From assembly GCA_002067325.1 (NCBI GenBank), contig MVQY01000033.1:1-15294 (forward strand): a DNA stretch of 15,294 nt. Reading direction: 5' to 3'. This stretch comes from Methanobacterium sp. PtaU1.Bin097 (GTDB taxonomy: Archaea > Methanobacteriota > Methanobacteria > Methanobacteriales > Methanobacteriaceae). Of the stretch, positions 1 through 7,355 are shown piece by piece. Made by a program: the position numbers and the translations under genes. Every line of letters starts with the position of its first letter. Position 1 is the first letter of the stretch. A model generated the notes under the pieces. That model saw only the letters and a program-made list of their open reading frames with translations, made no database searches and had not been told where the DNA came from.

Positions 1-192
1 TTACGATAAATAATAGCAGATAGAATATGGTTGTAATTAAATGGAATCAGATAATTAGCTTTTGTTGATGATAGACTTATTTTTAGTCTCATTTAAACTC
101 CGTGTATTATTTATTAGGACATTGTTAGTCTCATCTGTATTGCCTATGGGTTTATTATTGTATATAATCTTTACTATTTACTAACAAACTTT

Positions 193-1515
193 TTACTCTA
201 GTGCTCTAGCAGCCTTCTCCCTGACCTGATCTAAGGTATACTCCTTCACAATTTCACCATCTAAAAACACTGTTTCCAGTAAAGAATTATTAATTCTACC
301 TCTTTTAGAGGTTTTACCTTTATCTGTTACTGGTTCTTTGAAGACATCCCTTCCTTTGCCATTTACCTTGGCGTAACTGCATTTCATGGCGAATTTTTGG
401 GTGTCCCGGTTTAATTTTTGTAGTAGATATCCTCCCATTCCAAATGCTATGTTGCTGGCTGAATAACCTTCATTTTTTAATTTATCCAGTATTTCATGGA
501 TCATATCCAGGTCGACACCGTCTCCCTGTATTACACGGACGTTATCGAGCACCCTGTAGCCTCTGGAGTTTTCTGTGCTGCCGAATTTCTCGTCAAGTAT
601 CTTCACCACTTTGGACACTATTTCAGGAGGATGTCCACTGTCCGGTCTTATTACGATGGTTGCACCGCTGTCTACCACTTCCTGACGTAATTCTTCCCCC
701 CAGATATTTTCTACTGCATTGTAGATGTCGTAAGAATCTGATACTACAGCCATCAGAGAATTTGGCTTTGCAAACTGTTTTAACATATTTCGGTATGCTT
801 CGACTTCGTTTTCTTTTCCCCAGGCAGTTATTGTGCTGTGCTCTGCAGCAGGAATACTGAAAGCCGCCATATCACATTTGTATACTTTGTTTGCAAGTAT
901 GACACCTTCAACAGTATCTGAGCCTGTGAAGTTTACCAGATGTGCCATGCCACCAATAGCAGCAGATTCGTGGCTGGATGCGCCTCTTGCACCGAAATCG
1001 TGGAGTTTGGAAGGTAGTTCTGCTTCTGAGTCATCTGCTGTTTGGTCCAAGTATGTTTTTATTATCTTCTTAGCGTACCAGCTTCTGGTGGCCACTGTTG
1101 TGGGATACCAGACCCTAAGGAGCATAGTCTCCAGATAACAGGTAAGCCAATAACAACTGGGATCTGTATTCTCTATGGTTAGCAGAGGAGTATGCGCAGG
1201 AACCACACTACCCTCTGCAATGGCCTTGATCTCCACAGGAAGTTTTCCATCGTGCTCATTCATGATATACAGGAACCCATCTAAATTAAAAGGTACTCCG
1301 TGCACCTCAAAAAATGCATCTGCTTCCCAAACGTCTTCTTCATTTATTCCCTTCTCTAATATTCTAAGTAAATACTGCAAACCAAAGAAAAGGGTTTCTG
1401 GATATTTACCACCACGAGATTCTATATAAGAATATATCTTTGTGGTCCCCTCTGGATATTGCAACCAGTGTGACGCTTTATAGCTGTCAGTCATCAGTAG
1501 CAAATTTTGATTCAT
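193..1515 (-). CDS. nadV: Nicotinamide phosphoribosyltransferase (NAMPT/NadV)
   Basis: Cytoplasmic enzyme that condenses nicotinamide with PRPP to give NMN, which NMN adenylyltransferase then turns into NAD. The 440-residue protein aligns by eye with human NAMPT along its whole length and is somewhat shorter (human 491). Visible landmarks, with human equivalents: Tyr12 in TDSYK (Tyr18), Phe174 and Arg177 in HDFGARG (Phe193, Arg196), Asp200 in GSDT (Asp219, which selects the amide substrate), catalytic His226 in AAEHST (His247), Asp263 in SDSYD (Asp279), Arg290 and Asp292 in IRPDSG (Arg311, Asp313), and QGDGVD at 330-335. These favour nicotinamide over nicotinate. The ATG start follows a strong G-rich ribosome-binding site (complement of 1522-1530), and an AT-rich TATA-like stretch lies at about 1560-1580. 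It appears monocistronic. NAMPT is uncommon in archaea, so acquisition from bacteria is possible; this is inference. Confidence 0.95.
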   Translation of the reverse strand: MNQNLLLMTDSYKASHWLQYPEGTTKIYSYIESRGGKYPETLFFGLQYLLRILEKGINEEDVWEADAFFEVHGVPFNLDGFLYIMNEHDGKLPVEIKAIAEGSVVPAHTPLLTIENTDPSCYWLTCYLETMLLRVWYPTTVATRSWYAKKIIKTYLDQTADDSEAELPSKLHDFGARGASSHESAAIGGMAHLVNFTGSDTVEGVILANKVYKCDMAAFSIPAAEHSTITAWGKENEVEAYRNMLKQFAKPNSLMAVVSDSYDIYNAVENIWGEELRQEVVDSGATIVIRPDSGHPPEIVSKVVKILDEKFGSTENSRGYRVLDNVRVIQGDGVDLDMIHEILDKLKNEGYSASNIAFGMGGYLLQKLNRDTQKFAMKCSYAKVNGKGRDVFKEPVTDKGKTSKRGRINNSLLETVFLDGEIVKEYTLDQVREKAARALE

Positions 1516-1678
1516 AGTAAGTCCCCCCTTAACTTTGTATTTTTACATACATCTTGTCATTAATAATATATAAATGTATATGTTTTTTATTGACTAATTA
1601 GTGAAATTTATATATGAATAATGATTTCTATTTAAAATAGTCAAGTAATATAAGTAATATTGAATCTATTATGGTGCA

Positions 1679-1842
1679 TTAAGCATCAGACTATCTTAGG
1701 ATTGAAAATTAAGATTGGCATGAGGTGTGTATAATGATTCGGGCTTGCTAAAATCAGACTAAATTAGGATTGAAATTCAGCTACAGCGATAACTTCTTTT
1801 CGATTTGATTCAAATAAAATCAGAGTATTTTTAGGGATCAAA
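1679..1842 (+). CRISPR. Relict CRISPR mini-array: two clear repeats, one decayed repeat, two spacers
   Basis: Two 30-base units at 1679-1708 and 1747-1776 match at 22 of 30 positions; both carry ATCAGACTA and, two bases later, TTAGGATTGAAA. A third, more degenerate unit at about 1813-1842 keeps TAAAATCAGA and GGGAT but carries a small insertion and deletion. Start-to-start distances are 68 and 66, leaving spacers of 38 (1709-1746) and 36 bases (1777-1812). The second repeat agrees at 26 of 30 positions with the Methanothermobacter thermautotrophicus CRISPR repeat as I remember it (ATCAGACCAAAAT followed by GGGATTGAAAT). The GGATTGAAA end on the + strand is the usual 5' handle of type I crRNAs, which puts any leader to the left, in the AT-rich DNA before 1679. 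No cas genes are in the window and the repeats have diverged, so the array is probably inactive. Confidence 0.75.
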
Positions 1843-1875
1843 TTTAAAGGTATTTTGTTTACCAATAAAACAAAA

Positions 1876-2364
1876 CTACCTCTTTTTCTGCCGCCACTCT
1901 TTCCTGTTCCTAAGATACCGGTAATAAATAAAAACCCGCTCGGAGATCATGGTGGATACGCTTATCATCAAAAATAGTGACAAAATGAGGCTGGAACTTA
2001 ATCCCCATTGATTCAATGTATCCTGCCCATAGAGTTTCGCCAGGATGACTAAAAACCAGAGACTCATGGCTATAAAAGAGCCACGCATAAGTAAAGAGCC
2101 GTCTTTACCTATCTTCAGCTTGGTGAGTCTGGCTATGATCATTCCAAGTAGCAGTCCAAAAACACCACCACCGAATAGTACGATGGTGTTGAAGAGGGGG
2201 CCCTGCAGCTCCACGGTAACAAAGAGGAAGGTGACAATGAGCATCAACCCGGGGACTATCATGGATCTCCAGAAATGGAATTTGCGCTGGCGTAGCTGGA
2301 AGAGTAGGAATATGACTATTATGATCAGTACTACCTGGTTGAAGCTTAAGTCACTCAGTTGCAT
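1876..2364 (-). CDS. Small multi-pass membrane protein, DUF1453/CcdC-like
   Basis: A 162-residue integral membrane protein with four or five hydrophobic segments (about residues 8-23, 33-51, 58-80, 91-110 and 122-141). Arg/Lys-rich stretches follow segments 1 and 3 (RQRKFHFWR, ARLTKLKIGKDG), and the C-terminus is basic and cytoplasmic-looking. The order of segments, with RxRK after helix 1, a Gly-rich third helix and an RLTKLKIGKDGSLLMRGS linker, resembles the DUF1453/CcdC-like family. That family name comes from the cytochrome c biogenesis locus of Bacillus, but no specific role is established for archaeal members. There is no cytochrome c gene nearby, so I do not assign that role. The ATG start has only a weak AAGG upstream. 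It is transcribed divergently from the MFS exporter gene and shares its control region. Confidence 0.6.
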   Translation of the reverse strand: MQLSDLSFNQVVLIIIVIFLLFQLRQRKFHFWRSMIVPGLMLIVTFLFVTVELQGPLFNTIVLFGGGVFGLLLGMIIARLTKLKIGKDGSLLMRGSFIAMSLWFLVILAKLYGQDTLNQWGLSSSLILSLFLMISVSTMISERVFIYYRYLRNRKEWRQKKR

Positions 2365-2410
2365 GGATAATTAAACCTTTTTGTGGAATGGTGGGCAGTT
2401 AAAAATTTCA

Positions 2411-2467
2411 TTTTATTTATGGACAAATTTACAGTTTTCATCTATTTATCAGTCCATAGTTTATAAA
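2411..2467. promoter_or_regulatory. Divergent promoter region with paired GTCCATA element
   Basis: TATGGAC at 2418-2424 and GTCCATA at 2452-2458 form a perfect 7-base inverted repeat. On the + strand the element sits directly before TTTATAAA (2460-2467), a good archaeal TATA box for the MFS gene, about 35-40 bases ahead of its ATG. On the - strand the other copy directly precedes ATAAATAAAA (complement of 2411-2420), a TATA-like box for the membrane protein gene. Each divergent promoter therefore carries the same element where TFB would contact DNA. A repressor or activator acting on both genes is inferred; no regulator gene is adjacent. Confidence 0.45.
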
Positions 2468-2501
2468 GATGACTTAACTATATTAAGTTTAGGTGTAGTT
2501 T

Positions 2502-3869
2502 ATGGCGGGTGAGGGAAGAAATCATATCTTGCTGGTTCTTTTTATTGGGGTGCTTATGGGAGCCCTGGATATAGCCATAGTGGGACCGGCCCTACCAGCC
2601 ATAGGAGAATATTTCTCTGCCAATACTAGGAACCTCACCTGGATATACACCATCTATGTACTGTTTTTCATGGTGGGCACTCCCTTAATGGCCAAACTAT
2701 CTGACCGGATGGGCAGGCGGTTTATCTATATCCTGGACGTGGCCCTATTTGGGGTTGGTTCTTTCATCACCGCTACTTCACCATCGTTAGAAATTCTCCT
2801 TTTAGGCAGGGCCATACAGGGCCTGGGCGCTGGGGGAATATTCCCGGTGGCCAGTGCTTTTATAGGGGATATCTTCCCACCGGAAAAAAGGGGAGGGGCA
2901 CTTGGTACCATAGGGGCTGTCTTCGGTATAGCCTATCTTATAGGTCCCATCCTGGGTGGTTTGATTATCAGTTACGGCTGGCAGTGGTTATTTGCAATCA
3001 ACATACCAGTTGCCATCCTGGTGGTGATCTTAAGCTTCCTAGTTTTACCTAAAACCAGCCGGACAGACGGCAAACACTTCGACTGGCCAGGGATGTTAAC
3101 ATTGGGCGGTGCACTGGCTGGCCTGACCTATGCAATAAACCATATAAACACCGAAGAGTTGCTGGCCAGCATATCATCCTTAGAGGTCTGGCCATTCTTG
3201 GTCCTATTCCTATTGTTCATCATAATATTTTGGAAGATGGAGGAAAGGGCTCAGGATCCCATTATAAGAATAAATCTGTTTAAAAATCTCCAAATAACTT
3301 TAGTCAGCTTAATCTCCATTTTCTCAGGTTTAAATGAGGCAGGACTGATATTTATACCTGCCTTTGCCATAGTGGCCTTGGGCTTTAACAACGCCATGGC
3401 CAGTCTGATGCTCCTACCTGTGGTGGTGGCCATGGCCATAGGAGCGCCCACTATAGGCCGGATCCTGGATAAGACAGGGTCTAAAATTTTAATGGTAACT
3501 GGGGGAGTAATGTTAGCCGTCGGACTCTTCATATTTGGCTTCTACGGCTACCAGTTTCATTACTTCATCTTATCCGGAATATTTATAGGTGTGGGGCTTT
3601 CGGCACTCCTGGGTGCGCCTGTCCGGTACATCATGCTCAATGAGTTCCCAGTATCTGAAAGGGCCGCCGGGCAGGGTTTGATAAATATAAACAGCAGCAC
3701 CGGCCAATTAATAGGAGGGGCTCTCATAGGGGCAATAATAGCATCCATGGGTGGTGATGTAAGTGCTTATGGATTTGCCTATATCTGTCTGGCTATCTCG
3801 GCTGTTATACTTACTTTCCTGGCCATTGGACTCAAGGGAAGGAGTGCTGAGCTGGAGATGATGAAGTAA
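2502..3869 (+). CDS. Major facilitator superfamily exporter, DHA2 (14-helix) type
   Basis: A proton-driven efflux transporter of the cytoplasmic membrane, 455 residues with about 14 hydrophobic segments. Family signatures are visible: a membrane-embedded Asp in helix 1 (GALDIAIVGPALPAI, residues 21-35), the loop 2-3 motif A (AKLSDRMGRR, residues 64-73), LLLGRAIQGLGAGG around 98-111 (motif B with its conserved Arg), and motif C in helix 5 (IGPILGG, about 147-153). Two extra central helices (about 198-215 and 228-246) point to the drug:H+ antiporter 2 group (EmrB/QacA-like) rather than 12-helix families. The substrate cannot be read from the sequence. The ATG start is preceded by AGGTG at 2491-2495, six bases away. 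It stands alone on its strand, divergent from a small membrane protein gene; co-regulation is suggested by the shared GTCCATA element. Confidence 0.9.
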   Translation: MAGEGRNHILLVLFIGVLMGALDIAIVGPALPAIGEYFSANTRNLTWIYTIYVLFFMVGTPLMAKLSDRMGRRFIYILDVALFGVGSFITATSPSLEILLLGRAIQGLGAGGIFPVASAFIGDIFPPEKRGGALGTIGAVFGIAYLIGPILGGLIISYGWQWLFAINIPVAILVVILSFLVLPKTSRTDGKHFDWPGMLTLGGALAGLTYAINHINTEELLASISSLEVWPFLVLFLLFIIIFWKMEERAQDPIIRINLFKNLQITLVSLISIFSGLNEAGLIFIPAFAIVALGFNNAMASLMLLPVVVAMAIGAPTIGRILDKTGSKILMVTGGVMLAVGLFIFGFYGYQFHYFILSGIFIGVGLSALLGAPVRYIMLNEFPVSERAAGQGLININSSTGQLIGGALIGAIIASMGGDVSAYGFAYICLAISAVILTFLAIGLKGRSAELEMMK

Positions 3870-4148
3870 CTCCCATTGTTCCATCAGTTATTTAAATAAA
3901 ACCTACAAACCTCTTTGTTGATGAATAAAACACACTCTTCTACCCGTTGGTAAAATGGAACTTCCACTTCTACCAGTTGCTTTAAGGAAGATATTACCTT
4001 GATTCTTGGCTGTTTTCCCCAAATTAAGTAGATTATTCTCTTAAACTTTTCGAGAATTTTTTATATAAATTTAAATATGATTAATCATAGATCATAAACC
4101 CCAAATCCGAATTTATAAATATACGGAGGAGGTATAACGAAACGGAAA
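3870..4148. promoter_or_regulatory. Intergenic region: weak hairpin, TATA stretch, palindrome and ribosome-binding site ahead of the wall protein gene
   Basis: No gene is evident in 3870-4120. ATTCTC (4035-4040) and GAGAAT (4052-4057) could form a short hairpin followed by T residues, a weak terminator candidate. A TATA-like stretch lies at 4058-4072. A perfect 12-base palindrome, ATGATTAATCAT (4077-4088), follows it near the expected transcription start and could be an operator. GGAGGAGGT at 4125-4133 is an excellent Shine-Dalgarno sequence, but the nearest in-frame ATG (4149) is 15 bases beyond it, unusually far. Confidence 0.45.
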
Positions 4149-5444
4149 ATGTTGGTAGGGTTATTATTTTTTTTAGGATTAGCCCTGACCTTAAATACGG
4201 GAATTATTTTCGCAGCAGAAAATTCAACTGGAAATAGTTCAACTACAGGCTCAACCTACGGGTTAACCAGCGCAGCATCAAATAACACCACTAGTTTAGC
4301 TGCTGGATCTTCAACGGATAAGCAAAAAGCGGCTGGAGCTGCTAAGACCATTAAAGTGCTTATTTATAATGGTGAATACGCAAGTACCAATTGTGTCAAT
4401 GGAATGAAAAGGGCACTGGACTATGCAAACACCAACAACATAATAGCAAATGTGGTTTTTTCATATGCTACTTCTACCAGGATAACTTCAACCACTCTGA
4501 CCGGGTATGATGTACTGGCCATGCCAGGGGGAAGTGGAGGTTACTATTACCTGAACAGTGGCAGTATAAGTGCTTCAGCTATTAAGAATTTTGTGGCCAG
4601 TGGCAAAGGTTATATTGGAATCTGCGCCGGAGCATACTCCGCAACTGCACGTACCGATGGATACTACAACGGATGGGGAATAGCACCCCACGTATACGCT
4701 AAAGCTGTGAGTTATATCGGAGACACAACCATTCAGATTACCAGTGCTGGATCGCAGGTCTTAGGAACCAGCGGTACCACGTCCATATACCATTACAATG
4801 GGGCAGCCATGTACGTAAGTGGAAATGCAGTGACATTCGCCACCTACAGCGACAGCAAAACCGGATATAAAGGTTACGCAGCCATTGTAGGCGATTATTA
4901 TGGTAACGGAAGGACGGTTCTATGCGGACCTCACCCCGAATTATCATCAAATGTACCTACCTATGTATCAAAACTTATCTACTGGGCAGCAGGCGGTTCG
5001 TCCAGTTCAACTCCAACCACCACCCTCACTGTGAGTCAGGTGGCGCAAGCAGCAAGCAAGGTGAAAGCCTTCTTTGAGACCAACAAGAGATTACCCAACT
5101 ATGTAACCACAACCGCAGGGCAGATATCCATGCCTAAATTTTTAAATCTAATGGCTACCGCAACAACCCAGGCAAACAGCGGCTCAACAGCTGCCATAAA
5201 AGTTACCAGTGTAAACGGTGCTTCCAGTTGGACGGGAACTTATAAAAATGGCAATATACAAAAGTCAGAAATCTTATCCATGGCTCAAAGAATTAAATCA
5301 TTCATCACCACTAATGGTCGGGCACCCAACTACGTGTCCACCAGTCTTGGAAATATCAGTTACAATTCAGTTATCTACATGTTCAGTAAGATTATGGCCT
5401 TTTACAGTACCAATAAGAGATTGCCTAACTTCGTTTCCATGTGA
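4149..5444 (+). CDS. Secreted amidotransferase-like (BPL_N) protein with pseudomurein-binding repeats
   Basis: A 431-residue exported protein. An N-terminal hydrophobic signal segment (about 1-22) is followed by a Ser/Thr/Asn-rich stretch to about 65. Residues 68-282 form a domain like the biotin-protein-ligase N-terminal (BPL_N) family, related to class I glutamine amidotransferases: the nucleophile elbow GICAGAY holds Cys159, and GPHPEL holds His262 and Glu264, a plausible Cys-His-Glu triad. Residues about 296-337 and 374-415 are pseudomurein-binding repeats (NKRLPNYV and GRAPNYV cores), with a half repeat at 414-431, so the protein probably sits on the cell wall. It is not a biotin ligase: the catalytic ligase domain is absent. 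A wall-modifying amidase or amidotransferase role is inference. The start is uncertain: ATG 4149 lacks a charged n-region, whereas initiating at ACG 4137, correctly spaced from GGAGGAGGT, would add a Lys-Arg-Lys n-region. A paralogue faces it at 5879-7156. Confidence 0.85.
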   Translation: MLVGLLFFLGLALTLNTGIIFAAENSTGNSSTTGSTYGLTSAASNNTTSLAAGSSTDKQKAAGAAKTIKVLIYNGEYASTNCVNGMKRALDYANTNNIIANVVFSYATSTRITSTTLTGYDVLAMPGGSGGYYYLNSGSISASAIKNFVASGKGYIGICAGAYSATARTDGYYNGWGIAPHVYAKAVSYIGDTTIQITSAGSQVLGTSGTTSIYHYNGAAMYVSGNAVTFATYSDSKTGYKGYAAIVGDYYGNGRTVLCGPHPELSSNVPTYVSKLIYWAAGGSSSSTPTTTLTVSQVAQAASKVKAFFETNKRLPNYVTTTAGQISMPKFLNLMATATTQANSGSTAAIKVTSVNGASSWTGTYKNGNIQKSEILSMAQRIKSFITTNGRAPNYVSTSLGNISYNSVIYMFSKIMAFYSTNKRLPNFVSM

Positions 5445-5878
5445 ATTTATTAAAAAACTTTTCCTTTTTTCTTTTTTATTTTTTTCTGAGTTTAGAGTTC
5501 TTGTTTATTTGAAGATGATATCTTTTTATTGCAATACGCTCCTTATGCTAATCTCGCACTATAAAAATCCACAAAGGTGAAGATCATCACATAAGTTCAT
5601 GAAATGCTAATTATATTGTGAGATAGAAGTAAAAAACAGGATAAGATGACAGGCGGGGTAATTTTTTTTGCTTTTGGATTTGTCTTGGGTAAAAAAAAGC
5701 AAAAATATAGTGCTCGCCCATCACCCATTATTTTATTTCATTATAATATTATAAAATTTTATCTTAAATTGATAATTTAGATGGTCTTAAATAATATGGA
5801 AAAATAAAAAAAATTGAATTTTCAGGAGAATAAAAATTGGATCAGGGAAATAAAAAAATAGAATACATGCCCCTGTTT
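5445..5878. terminator. Convergent intergenic region with candidate bidirectional terminators
   Basis: No credible gene is seen here. Directly after the + strand gene there are dense T runs (about 5459-5487), typical of archaeal termination. An 11-base inverted repeat, TTTTTGCTTTT (5665-5675) and AAAAGCAAAAA (5695-5705), with a 19-base loop offers T-rich ends on both strands and could stop transcription from either side. AT-rich DNA at 5795-5860 supplies T runs for the - strand gene ending at 5879. I see nothing else in these 434 bases. Confidence 0.45.
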
Positions 5879-7156
5879 TTACATTGAAACGTAGTTGGGC
5901 AGTCGTTTATTGATTTTATAGAAGTTCATTATTTTGCTGTACATGTAGACATATTTTGAAAAGGATATATTACCTAGAGGTGTAATCAGAAAGTTCGGTG
6001 CTCTACCATTTTTACCTATAAAGTCAATGAGGCCTTTGGCAATACTCACATAATTAGCTTTCTTTATGTTTCCTTTTCTATAACTTCCTGATGGTTTTGG
6101 GGCGGCTTTAACGCTTCTTATTGTTATGGAAGCCACAGAACCACTGTTCACATTTACAACACCTTTGGCTAGAAGGTATGCAAACTGGGACATGGATACT
6201 TTATTGCCGTTTATGGTCACACTCCTGGGTAAAACCTTATTTTTCTCATAATAAGCTTTTACAGTAGCAGCAGCGACTGCAATCTGCGCATTACTTACCA
6301 TGTTTTTGGGATCTGGTTTGGTCTTATTGGCGGCCCAGACCACCATATTGGCCACGACTTTAGGCAGCTGTGGATCAAGTTCAGGATGGGGTCCGCTCAA
6401 GACCACTCGTCCTTTGCCATAGTAATCGCCTACAATAGCAGCCATACCCTTAGAATTGATGATGTTATCGGCGTAGGTGGCGAATATTAAAGCGGGACTG
6501 CTTGCATACATCGCAGGCCCGTTGTAGTGGGCCATGGTCACGGTGCCCGTGGTATTTAAGACTTGCTGGCCTTTAGAAGTGATCTTCACTGTTAAATCTC
6601 CCTCATGATTAGGATGCGTAGCTCTAACATGAGGTGCCAGTCCCCAGCCATAGTAGTATTCATATACCCGATAAGTTCCAGCATATGCTCCAGCACAGAT
6701 CCCCAGGTAGCCTTTACCACTTTTCACGAAGTTCTTTATGGCAGTGGCGCTTATAGCGCTGCTGTGCATATAGTTATATCCTGAGGTTCCCCCGGGCATG
6801 GCCAGTACATCATACCCGGAAAGTGTTGCAGAGTTAATCACCGTTGAAGTGCCGTAAGTGAATGTATATCCTGGTACTAACTTTTTACTATTGGCAGTGC
6901 TTAGTGAGGTTTTGATCCCATTTACACAGCTATAAGCAGCCTGGTTACCATTGTAGATCAGCACCTTTATGTTGATAATTGTTCCACTGGAACCAGCCGC
7001 GTAATTTTTAGTTGTATTGGTGGTTAAATTAGTTGTTTTGTTAAGAGTTGCATTTGAAGCGGCAAACCCAGCATTTAAAGTCACAAGTAAACCCAGGAAT
7101 ATAAGTAATACCATTATTTTTCCAAAATTATTAATAGAAATCTCCTCCGCATTCAC
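5879..7156 (-). CDS. Secreted amidotransferase-like (BPL_N) protein with pseudomurein-binding repeats, paralogue 2
   Basis: Paralogue of the protein at 4149-5444 with the same architecture in 425 residues: signal segment (about 14-32), Asn/Thr-rich stretch with several N-x-T sites, BPL_N/class-I-amidotransferase-like domain (63-276) with Cys154 in GICAGAY and His257/Glu259 in GPHPEL, then pseudomurein-binding repeats at about 290-331 and 368-409 and a half repeat to the end. Both proteins finish in almost the same NKRLPN-(F/Y)-VSM tail, so the partial third repeat is ancestral rather than a truncation. The coordinates give the longest frame (GTG at 7156), but that codon lies upstream of the only good ribosome-binding site, GGAGGAG (complement of 7142-7148). 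The real start is probably ATT 7135 (six bases beyond it) or ATG 7114. The gene is divergent from rubrerythrin; a TATA-like box lies near 7200-7207. Confidence 0.83.
   Translation of the reverse strand: MNAEEISINNFGKIMVLLIFLGLLVTLNAGFAASNATLNKTTNLTTNTTKNYAAGSSGTIINIKVLIYNGNQAAYSCVNGIKTSLSTANSKKLVPGYTFTYGTSTVINSATLSGYDVLAMPGGTSGYNYMHSSAISATAIKNFVKSGKGYLGICAGAYAGTYRVYEYYYGWGLAPHVRATHPNHEGDLTVKITSKGQQVLNTTGTVTMAHYNGPAMYASSPALIFATYADNIINSKGMAAIVGDYYGKGRVVLSGPHPELDPQLPKVVANMVVWAANKTKPDPKNMVSNAQIAVAAATVKAYYEKNKVLPRSVTINGNKVSMSQFAYLLAKGVVNVNSGSVASITIRSVKAAPKPSGSYRKGNIKKANYVSIAKGLIDFIGKNGRAPNFLITPLGNISFSKYVYMYSKIMNFYKINKRLPNYVSM
7114..7152 (-). CDS. Possible 12-codon upstream ORF overlapping an internal start (TAATG)
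   Basis: ATG at 7152-7150 opens a frame of 12 codons (MRRRFLLIILEK) that ends in TAA at 7116-7114, whose last A is the first base of the in-frame ATG 7114 of the wall protein gene. Such TAATG overlaps are typical of translational coupling. The peptide looks like the charged start of a signal peptide, so a frameshift joining it to the main frame is another reading. It has no strong ribosome-binding site of its own (only GTGA just before it), and GGAGGAG falls inside it, so it may be coincidental. Confidence 0.25.
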   Translation of the reverse strand: MRRRFLLIILEK

Positions 7157-7355
7157 AGATTCATGTTATGACATTACAAGGATATTATTTGAACTTTTTA
7201 ATATATAAAATTTTTCCAATATTAGTTTTTAAGGGAATGAACGCCTTAAATAAAATGAAAGGGTGAAATATTCCTTAAATGACCAAAGGAAATCTTTAAA
7301 AATTAGATGACTAAAATTAATAAGATAGAAGCCATATAATACTAATGGTGATAAA

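Noticed and set aside
5498..5640. Possible small RNA or tRNA in the convergent gap after wall protein 1
   Set aside because: No cloverleaf, T-loop consensus or C/D-box pair could be traced, and only tiny open frames are present.
4149..7156. Biotin-protein ligase annotation for the two wall proteins
   Set aside because: Only the N-terminal amidotransferase-like domain is present; the biotinyl-AMP-forming catalytic domain is absent and both proteins are exported.
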